Shown here: positions 1 to 6,790 of the stretch, in pieces
Numbering within the stretch: the stretch's first letter is position 1
Layout: every line of letters begins with the position of its first letter
From: a virus
DNA: 39,060 bases
IMG/VR virus record: IMGVR_UViG_3300002223_000010
Span: 9,677 to 48,736 of that record
Direction: 5' to 3' (one strand)
Translations under genes and position numbers: made by a program
Notes under the pieces: generated by a model
The model's database searches: none
What the model saw: only the letters and a program-made list of their open reading frames with translations
Told to the model about the DNA's origin: nothing

Positions 1-1425
1 GAGCCTGTTGCGGAGGGTGTGGGCCATGGCCCAGATGCCGAAAAGGCCACTCGCATAATGCCTGCCCCTCCGCGCCTTGTTGAGGGGGCTGCGGGCCAGC
101 GTGAAGTTGCCGCTAAGGCCAGCTTAGCCGTGCCCGCTCCCCCTCGCTTTTCCGACGATCCCCGCATCCAGGACATTATGGCCCTGGCCCGCGACCGTGC
201 CTATTGGATGCAAATGCGCTTGCGGAATACGGCGCATCTCGCGGCCCGCATCAGAACCGAATTGCAGCCCACACGCGGCCAGGAAGAAACCTGGGCCGAA
301 GAGACAAAGAGCGCGGCGCTCAAGATAGCGCACGAAGCCGTCGCGCATCAAAAGCGCAAGCTCGAAAACGTCGCGCGCGAAGAGATTGGATTAAAGCCGC
401 GCAAGGACGTGCCGGAGCCCGAGCATCCCATTGGAAGGCTTAGCTTCGTCCTCAAAACGGCCCTCAGCTTGGCGCAATGGGAGCTTGAGGAAGAAAAGAC
501 CTTGGCGGAAATGGAGAACATCGCCGCCACGCTCCCGGTAGCGGCTTTCGTCAACGCCCCCGAGCGCAAGGGCTTCACGCTTGCCGGCCTCGCGGTCATC
601 ATCGGCCATGCTGGCCATCCGCTCGATTACCCGAAGAAAGGCCATCTGTGGAAGCGTCTCGGCCTCGCGCCATTCAGCAAGAACGGCACGACGCGCGCGG
701 GCTCTACATGGGGCCGTTGTGGCGGGCTTGAGAAAGATGATTGGATCGAACTCGGCTACAAGCGTTCGCGCCTTGGCGATCTATTCGGCAAGATCACGCA
801 GCCGCTTCTCTATGCGCAATGGCGTAGCACCGGGGCGATAGGCCCCTATGGCGAGGCGTATGGCCGTTACAAGGCGCGGCAGAAGGAATTGAACGAATCC
901 GGCGCGTTCGCGGAAGAGGCGGCGCGGCAGGTCGCATCCGCGAAGAAAGCGGGCCGCAAACCGCAAAAGGCGCTGACCGAGGGCAAGCTATCGGACGGGC
1001 AGATCAACGCCCGCGCGTTGCGGTACATGACGAAGAAATTGATTTCCGACTTATGGTCGGAATGGCGGCGGATGGACCAGAAATTTCATGGCGAAAAGCC
1101 CATGGCAGGGTTGTCCCCCGCCGCCGCATCTCTTGAGGGGAAGGCCATTTCGCGTCTGTCTGCAACGCAGGCCACCAGCGTTGTGCCGACCCCTCGCCTT
1201 ATTGGGAGAAAGGCCAGCGAAACAATGCCTTCAACGAAGGCCGGCGGCGATTTGCCGATCTCCCAACCCCTTGAGCGGGAGGCCCGCCTTGCTGTGCCGC
1301 GCGAAGGTGCGGCCAGCGCGCTTTTGCCGACCGCTCAAACTAATCGGAGCAAGGCCAAAACTAAAATGCCTTCGTCGAAGGCCAGATGCGCGGTGCCGGC
1401 CTCCGACCCTATTGCCGCCGAATGA
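1..1425 (+). CDS. Phage protein with IS110-transposase-like core, 5' end cut by window
   Basis: The frame is open from base 1; the first in-window start is GTG at 19, but the repeat pattern and open frame before it suggest the true start lies outside. A central region (about residues 180-360) has a layout like the C-terminal domain of IS110/IS116 transposases: a glycine-rich turn (GLAVIIGHAG), LWKRLGLAPF, then basic helices ending near residues YMTKKLISDLWSEWRR. I see no convincing N-terminal DEDD catalytic domain, so it is probably not an active transposase. Both termini are low-complexity repeats of about 23-24 residues with consensus K-A-x3-[MVL]-P. The stop overlaps the next start (ATGA). 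It may be an exapted DNA/RNA-binding protein; the function is unknown. Confidence 0.6.
   Translation, partial: EPVAEGVGHGPDAEKATRIMPAPPRLVEGAAGQREVAAKASLAVPAPPRFSDDPRIQDIMALARDRAYWMQMRLRNTAHLAARIRTELQPTRGQEETWAEETKSAALKIAHEAVAHQKRKLENVAREEIGLKPRKDVPEPEHPIGRLSFVLKTALSLAQWELEEEKTLAEMENIAATLPVAAFVNAPERKGFTLAGLAVIIGHAGHPLDYPKKGHLWKRLGLAPFSKNGTTRAGSTWGRCGGLEKDDWIELGYKRSRLGDLFGKITQPLLYAQWRSTGAIGPYGEAYGRYKARQKELNESGAFAEEAARQVASAKKAGRKPQKALTEGKLSDGQINARALRYMTKKLISDLWSEWRRMDQKFHGEKPMAGLSPAAASLEGKAISRLSATQATSVVPTPRLIGRKASETMPSTKAGGDLPISQPLEREARLAVPREGAASALLPTAQTNRSKAKTKMPSSKARCAVPASDPIAAE
22..134 (+). repeat. 5' hairpin repeat array (GGCCA-N9-TGCC units)
   Basis: Four exact copies of GGCCA-N9-TGCC start at 22, 45, 94 and 117, spaced 23, 49 and 23 bases, giving a 72-base period. 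Between TGCC and the next GGCC lie short loops (gaaaa, gctaa) or a longer inverted repeat (GCCCCTC at 64-70 with GAGGGG at 82-87). The copies at 22 and 94 sit in a different reading phase from those at 45 and 117, so protein constraint alone does not explain the conserved motif. Confidence 0.7.
1115..1397 (+). repeat. 3' hairpin repeat array (GGCC-N10-TGCC units)
   Basis: Units start at 1143 (TGTC variant), 1170, 1212, 1239 (GGCCG), 1281 (GGCCC), 1311, 1353 and 1380, always 14 bases from GGCC to TGCC, with a 69-72 base super-period. The intervening segments are inverted repeats whose arms differ but stay complementary: CTGC-aac-GCAG, TTC-aac-GAA, CTCCC (1260-1264)/GGGAG (1277-1281), GCTC (1333-1336)/GAGC (1347-1350) and TTC-gtc-GAA. 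This lies inside the 3' coding end of the IS110-like gene. Confidence 0.7.
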
Positions 1426-1511
1426 CTATGGAAAAGATCATCCTTCTGGCTTGCGCGCTTGCGATGGTGCTGGTCGGAATTTCTCTCGTTATTTTTGCAT
1501 TTAAGGATTGA
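1422..1511 (+). CDS. Tiny single-pass membrane protein (29 aa)
   Basis: ATG overlaps the stop of the preceding gene by four bases (ATGA), which suggests translational coupling. After MTMEK the product is almost wholly one hydrophobic helix of about 22 residues, ending FAFKD, so it would sit in the inner membrane. I recognise no family. It is the first of several tiny membrane proteins inserted between the larger genes of this operon. Confidence 0.6.
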   Translation: MTMEKIILLACALAMVLVGISLVIFAFKD

Positions 1512-1517
1512 AGGAGA

Positions 1518-1682
1518 ATGAGCGAAGCGATTCGCATCCCGCCCGGCGCAATTCCAAAAGATGAACCGGAGCCGCTGTATCGGCTTGCGGATGGCCGCGA
1601 GGTCGAGAAGATCGACGATATGACTTTCCGAATTGTCGAAACTGGGCAGATCATAAGGCGCGTGAAGCGCGGGATGAATTGA
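1518..1682 (+). CDS. Small hypothetical protein (54 aa)
   Basis: A good ribosome binding site (AAGGAG) lies just before ATG. The soluble product begins MSEAIRIPPGAIPKDEPEP and ends with a basic stretch (IIRRVKRGMN). No domain is recognised. It stops one base before the first glycosyltransferase, so it is part of the same operon. Confidence 0.65.
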   Translation: MSEAIRIPPGAIPKDEPEPLYRLADGREVEKIDDMTFRIVETGQIIRRVKRGMN

Positions 1683-1683
1683 G

Positions 1684-2496
1684 ATGTCCGCAATTAGGGT
1701 GTTCGTCGGAGTAGCACCAAACGGATCTGACGCTGAAAGCGCGGCGGTCCTCGATTATACTTTGCATAAACACGCCTCGCGCCCGCTCGAAATAACGTGG
1801 ATGGCGTTGTCAAAAGACCCTGCGAGCCCGTTCTATTCGGACCCAGCGATTGGTGCGGGCTGGCGGACGAATTTATGGCCGACGCCGTTCAGTTGTTTTC
1901 GCAATGCGGTTTCTGAAATTTGCGGCTTCGAGGGTAAAGCAATCTACATGGATTCTGATTGTCTCGCGCTCGCGGACATTGCAGAATTATGGGATCAGGA
2001 ATTTCTCCCCGGCAAGTGCATCATCGCGAAAGACGCGGGGCGCTTGTGTGTGAGCCTTTGGGATTGTCGGCGGGCTCGCGATCTTGTTCTGCCGATGGAC
2101 TTGCTTAGGCAGGTAAACGGCCATCAGGTCATGCGCCAACGGATTATTCAGTCCGGCGCGGTGCAGGCTTTCGAGGGTGGGAATTTTAATTGTCTCGACG
2201 GCGAGAAATACGAGCGCATCGACGATCCAGAAATCAAAGTGATCCACTATACCGATATGTCAGCGCAGCCCCACTTAAAGCACGCCCTGCCGCGTTTGGC
2301 GGCGGTCGGTCAACGCCATTGGTACGATGGCCCGATCCGGGAACACTGGCGGAAGGATTTAATAGCGCTGTTTGATGCGCTTCTGTCAGAAGCGGAGGCG
2401 GCTGGTTTTGCACGCGAAAATTACGTCCCGCTTTCTATGTTCGGACATATTCCCAAAAATTCCCTGGTAAATCATCCGGGAAGACACCCGAGATGA
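1684..2496 (+). CDS. GT-A-type glycosyltransferase (GT8-like)
   Basis: A 270-residue protein beginning with a Rossmann-like strand (RVFVGVAPNG) and carrying a DxD motif in AIYMDSDCLALAD (about residues 85-97), the usual site for metal and nucleotide-sugar binding in GT-A enzymes. A later segment (FEGGNFNCLDGEKY) and a conserved-looking HY pair (IHYTD) fit GT8-type transferases. It would move a sugar from an NDP-sugar to a glycan or protein in the cytoplasm; donor and acceptor cannot be told. It opens the glycan island and is followed by a second GT-A gene. Confidence 0.75.
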   Translation: MSAIRVFVGVAPNGSDAESAAVLDYTLHKHASRPLEITWMALSKDPASPFYSDPAIGAGWRTNLWPTPFSCFRNAVSEICGFEGKAIYMDSDCLALADIAELWDQEFLPGKCIIAKDAGRLCVSLWDCRRARDLVLPMDLLRQVNGHQVMRQRIIQSGAVQAFEGGNFNCLDGEKYERIDDPEIKVIHYTDMSAQPHLKHALPRLAAVGQRHWYDGPIREHWRKDLIALFDALLSEAEAAGFARENYVPLSMFGHIPKNSLVNHPGRHPR

Positions 2497-2518
2497 GGCG
2501 CGAGCAAAGGGCGCTGCC

Positions 2519-3211
2519 ATGACCATCACTTTCGCCTGTGTCCGCAGCGGCAAAAAATACGGCCCCGAATATGTGGAGCGCCTCCGCAATGGCGTGGCGC
2601 GGCATTATCGCGGCGAGCATGAATTCATTTGTTTGACGGATCAGCCAGAAGAGATTGAGGGCGTCGCGCGCATCGACATCGCGAAGCACGGGCTCACGGC
2701 ATGGTGGGTGAAGATGATCCTATTTTCCCCAGCCATTCGCGGGCCTAACCGCGCCATATATCTGGACCTCGACACGGTGGTGGTTGGCGATCTTACGCCA
2801 CTCACCAATACGCCGGGAGACTTTGGAATTTGCGAGAGCTTTACGCGCGCGGCGGGGCACGCATCGTGGCCATGCTCCTACGGCTCCTGCGCGATGACGT
2901 TCGCACCAGGGTGGGGACAGAATGTTTGGGAAGCGTTCTATGCAGAGCGCGAGGCACTTATGGGTGAGGCAATGGGTTTTGGAGATCAGTTTGCAATCGA
3001 AAGGCTCATAACGATATTAGCCTTGGGGGCTGGTGTTGTAGCGCTTCCGACCATTCTGCAACGCGTCCTCCCAGCGGGTTTCTTCCTGAACAAGCGCGAT
3101 CTGCACAAATATCCCGATGCACCGCCTGCCGGTGCCGCGCTGGTAATCTTCGGCGGGAACGAGCGCCCTCACAACTGCACGATTCCTTGGGTGAAGCGCG
3201 AATGGCATTAA
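2519..3211 (+). CDS. Second GT-A-type glycosyltransferase
   Basis: 230 residues with the motif AIYLDLDTVVVGDL (about residues 78-91), a DxD metal site flanked by hydrophobic strands, and an N-terminal strand TFACVRSGKKYG typical of the nucleotide-binding half. A late FFLNKRDLHKYP followed by a hydrophobic strand and PHNC probably closes the active site. It differs clearly from its neighbour at 1684, so it is not a recent duplicate. The 22-base gap from the previous gene contains an AAAGGG-like ribosome site. The FkbM-like gene overlaps its end by ten bases. Confidence 0.75.
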   Translation: MTITFACVRSGKKYGPEYVERLRNGVARHYRGEHEFICLTDQPEEIEGVARIDIAKHGLTAWWVKMILFSPAIRGPNRAIYLDLDTVVVGDLTPLTNTPGDFGICESFTRAAGHASWPCSYGSCAMTFAPGWGQNVWEAFYAEREALMGEAMGFGDQFAIERLITILALGAGVVALPTILQRVLPAGFFLNKRDLHKYPDAPPAGAALVIFGGNERPHNCTIPWVKREWH

Positions 3212-3858
3212 GTGATGCTCTGGTTGGCGGGTGGGGTACAGACCGCAAGGGGCGGCGCGTTTGCACGTCTCGTTTCAATCCCGCGTGGTTGGGCGAGCTT
3301 GGCATAGACCCCGCCGTTATATTCGACGTTGGCTCTTATGATGGGGCCGACGCGCTAAGGTTGAAGGATAAATTTCCGAAAGCGATAGTCGTTTCGGTTG
3401 AAGGCGATCCCATCCGCGCTGCGGCTATTCGCAAGAGCCTCGTGGGCGAGGACATCATTTTCATCGAAGCGGCTATTTCGGATGAGGTTGGGACCGTCGA
3501 GTGGTATCAGGGCGGCGACCGTTCGGAATTTGGCAGCAAGAATGGTTCTATCTTTAGATGGATAAAAAAGCCGGTTCGCGAACCGGATAAAGTGCCCTGC
3601 ACAACGCTGGCGGCGATTTGTGCCGCGCGTGGTATCATTAAGATTGATCTGATTCATATGGACGTAGAGGGTGCTGAGCTATTCGCGATGCGCGGGCTCG
3701 GAACTATTCAGGCGCGTTTGGTGTGGGCGGAAGTTGCGAACGCTTGGCCCGATGCGCCGGGACCGATTGCAACGCACGCCGAATTCCTGAGCATGGGCTA
3801 TATCCAAATTGCTGCGGCGGGATCAGACAGGCTCTATCTGAGGGATGGGCGATGCTGA
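3202..3858 (+). CDS. FkbM-family SAM-dependent methyltransferase
   Basis: ATG at 3202 is chosen over an upstream TTG; it overlaps the glycosyltransferase stop. After about 35 residues comes IFDVGSYDGADALRLKD (motif I, SAM binding), then VVSVEGDP (the acidic residue after the second strand) and IDLIHMDVEGAELFAMRG, the signature MDVEGAE block of FkbM methyltransferases. At 218 residues it is of normal size. FkbM enzymes usually O-methylate sugars or polyketides; with glycosyltransferases either side, methylation of a sugar hydroxyl is the likely job. Confidence 0.85.
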   Translation: MALSDALVGGWGTDRKGRRVCTSRFNPAWLGELGIDPAVIFDVGSYDGADALRLKDKFPKAIVVSVEGDPIRAAAIRKSLVGEDIIFIEAAISDEVGTVEWYQGGDRSEFGSKNGSIFRWIKKPVREPDKVPCTTLAAICAARGIIKIDLIHMDVEGAELFAMRGLGTIQARLVWAEVANAWPDAPGPIATHAEFLSMGYIQIAAAGSDRLYLRDGRC

Positions 3859-4394
3859 AGCTCCACGTTGGCTGTGGCGAGCGGTATCTGCCGGGGTACG
3901 TGCATGTGGATTCGCGCAAGCTTCCGCGCGTCGATGTTGTTTGTGACGTTGAGAGCCTATTGGAGCATTTTGGCCCCGCGAGCGTCGGTGAGATTTATCA
4001 TTGCGCGTTGCTGGAACACCTTCCGCGCGACCGCGTTCTGCCGGCGCTTAGGCGTTTCCATTACCTGCTGAAGCCGGGTGGGCGGCTTGTCAGCTCCGTG
4101 CCGAATTTCGCCAGCATCGTGGAAGCCTACCGCCGCCGCATCGTGCCGCTCGAAGGTCTCTTCGGGATGCTCTACGGCAAGAGCGATTATCCAGGCAACA
4201 TGCACCACGGGATGTTCGATTTCGATCTAATGTTGGGGCTTCTGGCTAAATCGGGATTTGTGCGCGCTGGCCTGTACGATTGGCGCACCTTTCTCCCCGA
4301 AGGCTATGACGATTTCTCGCGGGCCTACATGCCGCACATGGATTTCGAGAACGGAATGCCGATGATGTTAAATGTCATGGCGGACAAACAATGA
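3852..4394 (+). CDS. Class I SAM methyltransferase (180 aa)
   Basis: ATG at 3852 overlaps the FkbM gene by seven bases. The product begins MLKLHVGCGERYLPGYVHVD, the compact form of motif I seen in predicted SAM-dependent methyltransferases of surface polysaccharide clusters, followed by VDVVCD, a catalytic-region block ALLEHLPRDRVLPALRRFH, and LLKPGGRLVSSVPN, the post-core strand and turn. Its target is probably a sugar in the same glycan. The stop overlaps the next ATG (ATGA). Confidence 0.8.
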   Translation: MLKLHVGCGERYLPGYVHVDSRKLPRVDVVCDVESLLEHFGPASVGEIYHCALLEHLPRDRVLPALRRFHYLLKPGGRLVSSVPNFASIVEAYRRRIVPLEGLFGMLYGKSDYPGNMHHGMFDFDLMLGLLAKSGFVRAGLYDWRTFLPEGYDDFSRAYMPHMDFENGMPMMLNVMADKQ

Positions 4395-4528
4395 CGCTAA
4401 CGGCATTGATATTGGGATGGCTCTTTGTGATCGCCGGGGGCGTGATGGTGATGCGCCCTGGTGGCCTTGGTGTTGGCGTTTGCGGCGCGGTGATTCTCGG
4501 CGCGGCCTATGCCGGCGCGTTCAACTGA
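4391..4528 (+). CDS. Small two-helix membrane protein (45 aa)
   Basis: It starts within the stop of the methyltransferase gene (ATGA). The product is hydrophobic throughout: one helix from LTALILGWLFVIAGGVMVM, a short glycine turn, and a second hydrophobic segment ending YAGAFN. No family is recognised. Its place in the glycan island is compatible with a membrane anchor or small flippase-like accessory, but nothing in the sequence proves that. Confidence 0.6.
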   Translation: MTLTALILGWLFVIAGGVMVMRPGGLGVGVCGAVILGAAYAGAFN

Positions 4529-4554
4529 TATGGCGGATAAACCTGGAGAGCCCG

Positions 4555-4932
4555 ATGCGCATCGTTGACCGAAAGACTTTTCTGTCACTCCCTGACGGCA
4601 CCGTTTTTGCCAAATTCGATGCGCAACCCAGCGACGGAAGCCATCACGTCCTGACCTATGACGAGGTCGCGATTAAGGGCGAGACGGTCTCTGGGGTTGA
4701 CTTTGTAGTGCAGGAACTCTTCCCCTCGTTCGAGGGTGTGAACGATTCCGGCATGTGGGCGGATACGATGATTGCAATGCTTAGGGGGACGCCCTCGCCA
4801 CCGCTTGATTACGATTGCGGATCACGCGATGGGCTGTTTGATGACGATCAGCTTTTCGCAGTCTGGGACAGAGAAGATCATCGGCGCCTGATAGTGAGAC
4901 TACAGGACGCCTTTTTACAAGCGTACAAGTAA
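4555..4932 (+). CDS. Conserved-type phage hypothetical protein (125 aa)
   Basis: ATG at 4555 follows CTGGAGAG, a good ribosome site. The soluble acidic product begins MRIVDRKTFLSLPDGTVFAK and ends LQDAFLQAYK. It has a small beta-rich N-terminal half and a helical C-terminus. No catalytic motif stands out and I cannot assign a family. Codon use resembles its neighbours. It separates the methyltransferase group from the Cys-rich protein and sulfotransferase. Confidence 0.65.
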   Translation: MRIVDRKTFLSLPDGTVFAKFDAQPSDGSHHVLTYDEVAIKGETVSGVDFVVQELFPSFEGVNDSGMWADTMIAMLRGTPSPPLDYDCGSRDGLFDDDQLFAVWDREDHRRLIVRLQDAFLQAYK

Positions 4933-4943
4933 GGATAGTAAAA

Positions 4944-5135
4944 ATGGATGCTTGCGGCAAATGTTTTCATTGGGCGCGGCTAACCGATCCCAACGTGACG
5001 CTTAGCCCGTGGGGCAAATGTTTCTTTGCCGCTCCGCAGCCGATGGCCGTTTCCGCGCCCGCCTATACGACGCGGCCTATCACGCTGGAATTGGATCGCT
5101 GCTCAAACTTCAAAGAGAACAAGCCTGACAAATGA
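4944..5135 (+). CDS. Small Cys-rich, possibly zinc-binding protein (63 aa)
   Basis: It begins MDACGKCFHWARL with a CxxC pair, then a central Cys (WGKCFFAAP) and a last Cys (DRCSNFK). Four cysteines of this spacing suit a zinc site, as in many small phage proteins of the CxxCxxW type. The stop overlaps the sulfotransferase start (ATGA). The function is unknown. Confidence 0.6.
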   Translation: MDACGKCFHWARLTDPNVTLSPWGKCFFAAPQPMAVSAPAYTTRPITLELDRCSNFKENKPDK

Positions 5136-5670
5136 TCCTCGCGAATGGCTGCCCGAAAAGCGGAACGCACGCGCTCATGGCGTGGCTTGAAGGCTTGGGG
5201 CTGAAGCGTATGGCGGGCGTTGTGAAGGTTTGGGACGGATCGCCGCGCCTTCGGGCGGAACTCGACGGGCTCCCGTGTATCGGCGATTTTATTCACTCGC
5301 ACATTCCCTTTGGATACGATGTTGGAAGTCATCGCGTAATCACGATTATCCGGGACCCGAGGAATGTGCTGCTGAGCTACGCGCGGTGGCTTCAGGCCAT
5401 TGGGAAAAACATAATGTTGACGCCATTGCGGCCCTTACAGATTTTCAAGGCGACCAGTTCATTCCGAAATACCGCTCGTTCCTCGATTGGCGCGGCAACA
5501 GCACGATCATTCGCTATGAGGAATTGGTTCCGGGCGGCAGAACGTCGGGGCCGACAGATACCTACACGGGTTCGCCATCGAATTGGCGCGAGCACTGGCC
5601 TTCAAAATTGGAATCGGCCTGGGCCGACATGGGCGGAAACGATTTGCTGAAAGAGGCGGGGTATCACTGA
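5132..5670 (+). CDS. Sulfotransferase-like protein split by a -1 frameshift
   Basis: The first frame starts at 5132 with NGCPKSGTHALMAWL, a 5'-phosphosulfate-binding loop of PAPS-dependent sulfotransferases, and continues to IIRDPRNVLLSYARW, the 3'-phosphate-binding segment. After AIGKN homology moves to the -1 frame, which reads HNVDAIAALTDFQGD, then TIIRYEELV and GSPSNWREHWPSKLESAW and ends at 5670. Together they make about 179 residues with all expected parts. The switch can be placed at G_AAA_AAC (5404-5410). Either a base is missing from the A run, the gene is broken, or ribosomes shift. The first frame alone ends uselessly at 5650. Confidence 0.7.
5404..5410 (+). other. Candidate -1 slippage site in the sulfotransferase gene
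   Basis: In the upstream frame the codons are GGG AAA AAC; a one-base backward slip on G_AAA_AAC enters exactly the frame carrying the C-terminal sulfotransferase half. It is weaker than a canonical X_XXY_YYZ heptamer because the first position is G. A one-base deletion in a six-A run would look identical. Confidence 0.4.
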
Positions 5671-5885
5671 TGTTGCGGTGGACACTGACTGCTCTAATCC
5701 CGGTATGGATTTTTGGTTTTACGTCTCTTCTTGGACGGCTGCTAGTATGGCTTCAGAACGATAAAAACGAAAATTTATGGTGGTCAATTCCTGCGTGGAT
5801 GGCGCTCGGGTTGCCGATTTTATTTCTAGGTGTGGCTGGGCTCGAATTTGTATTATTCCTTTGGATAGAGGCGGCGAGACCATGA
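5670..5885 (+). CDS. Small membrane protein with two helices (71 aa)
   Basis: ATG overlaps the sulfotransferase-frame stop by one base, which supports the idea that the -1 frame of that gene is translated through to its end. Helix one covers LTALIPVWIFGFTSLLG, a polar NDKNENLWW loop follows, and helix two covers MALGLPILFLGVAGLEF. The family is not recognised. The stop overlaps the epimerase start by four bases. Confidence 0.65.
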   Translation: MLRWTLTALIPVWIFGFTSLLGRLLVWLQNDKNENLWWSIPAWMALGLPILFLGVAGLEFVLFLWIEAARP

Positions 5886-6790
5886 AAGCTCTGATTACCG
5901 GCGGGGCTGGATATACGGGCGTCCCTCTTTGCGCAGCGCTTCTCGCGGCGGGGCATCGCGTCATGGTGCTCGATAATTTTATGTTTGGCGTATCGCCGCT
6001 TTTGCATCTTGCCTCGCATCCGAATCTTGAGATTGTCCGTGGCGATATCCGAGACGAGCGGCTGGACTGCCTTTCTGGCCATGACGTGATCTATCACCTT
6101 GCCGGTATCAGCGGCTATCCAGCGTGCGAGGCGAACCCTAGCGGTGCTCGGCTCATAAACATCGACGGCACACAAAACATCGTTCGCAAACTCGACCCCG
6201 GCCAGCTTCTTATTAATGCCTCCACCACAAGTTTTTACGGCGCGAGCAAAACCGAGTGCCGGGAGACTGATCCCATCGTGCCTGTGAACCTCTACGGCGA
6301 AAGCAAGAAGGCGGCAGAAGATATCTGCATGGAGCGGGAGAATTCTATCTCGCTCCGATGGGCAACCGTGTTCGGCGTAGCGCCACGGATGCGCGATGAT
6401 CTGATGGTGAATGATTTTGCCCGCCGGGCGCTTCGTGACCGGGCGCTCGTTCTGTACGATCCCGATTCGACGCGGACGTTTATCCATATCGCGGATCAAG
6501 TGACGGGCTACATTTTTGCAATGGAGAACGCCGACAGGATGGCCAGCGGTATCTACAACATGGGCTCGGCCAAGCTGAATTACACAAAGCGGCAGATAGC
6601 GGAAGCGGTCGCGCGCGAGGTGCCGTGCGAGATTATTGTCGCGAAGAGCGGCGATAGGGACGTGCGTGATTTTCTCGTGCAATTCGACAAAGCCTATGCG
6701 TTAGGCTTCGATTGCGAGAAGACGCTGCAAGACGGCGTGAGCGAGCTTGTGAAGCTCTACCGCTTGGGCGACGGGCGGGCTGTGGCATGA
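5882..6790 (+). CDS. NAD(P)-dependent NDP-sugar epimerase/dehydratase
   Basis: An extended short-chain dehydrogenase of 302 residues. MKALITGGAGYTG is the GxxGxxG dinucleotide-binding loop, GDIRDE the acidic adenine-side motif, ASTTSFYG supplies the catalytic Ser/Thr, and NLYGESKKAAE contains the YxxxK pair. TRTFIHIADQV matches the sugar-nucleotide binding region of GalE/RmlB-like enzymes. It acts on an NDP-hexose in the cytoplasm (epimerisation, reduction or dehydration not resolvable). It overlaps the aminotransferase gene, a pairing typical of amino-sugar pathways. Confidence 0.85.
   Translation: MKALITGGAGYTGVPLCAALLAAGHRVMVLDNFMFGVSPLLHLASHPNLEIVRGDIRDERLDCLSGHDVIYHLAGISGYPACEANPSGARLINIDGTQNIVRKLDPGQLLINASTTSFYGASKTECRETDPIVPVNLYGESKKAAEDICMERENSISLRWATVFGVAPRMRDDLMVNDFARRALRDRALVLYDPDSTRTFIHIADQVTGYIFAMENADRMASGIYNMGSAKLNYTKRQIAEAVAREVPCEIIVAKSGDRDVRDFLVQFDKAYALGFDCEKTLQDGVSELVKLYRLGDGRAVA

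Noticed and set aside
1115-1397. CRISPR array
   Set aside because: Units are short, imperfect, coding and spaced irregularly (27-42 bases) with palindromic spacers; no cas genes.
1088-1504. Plus-strand 138-codon frame over the 3' hairpin array
   Set aside because: It shows a neat Cys/Arg repeat, but this follows from the DNA repeat read in another frame; the 468-codon frame has domain support.
4530-4568. Twelve-codon frame MADKPGEPDAHR
   Set aside because: It only spans the ribosome site of the 125-aa gene; the similarity to an end of the previous methyltransferase is by chance.
5753-6682. Minus-strand frame of 309 codons
   Set aside because: Entirely antisense to the epimerase gene, which has full motifs; His/Arg-rich shadow of GC-rich codons.
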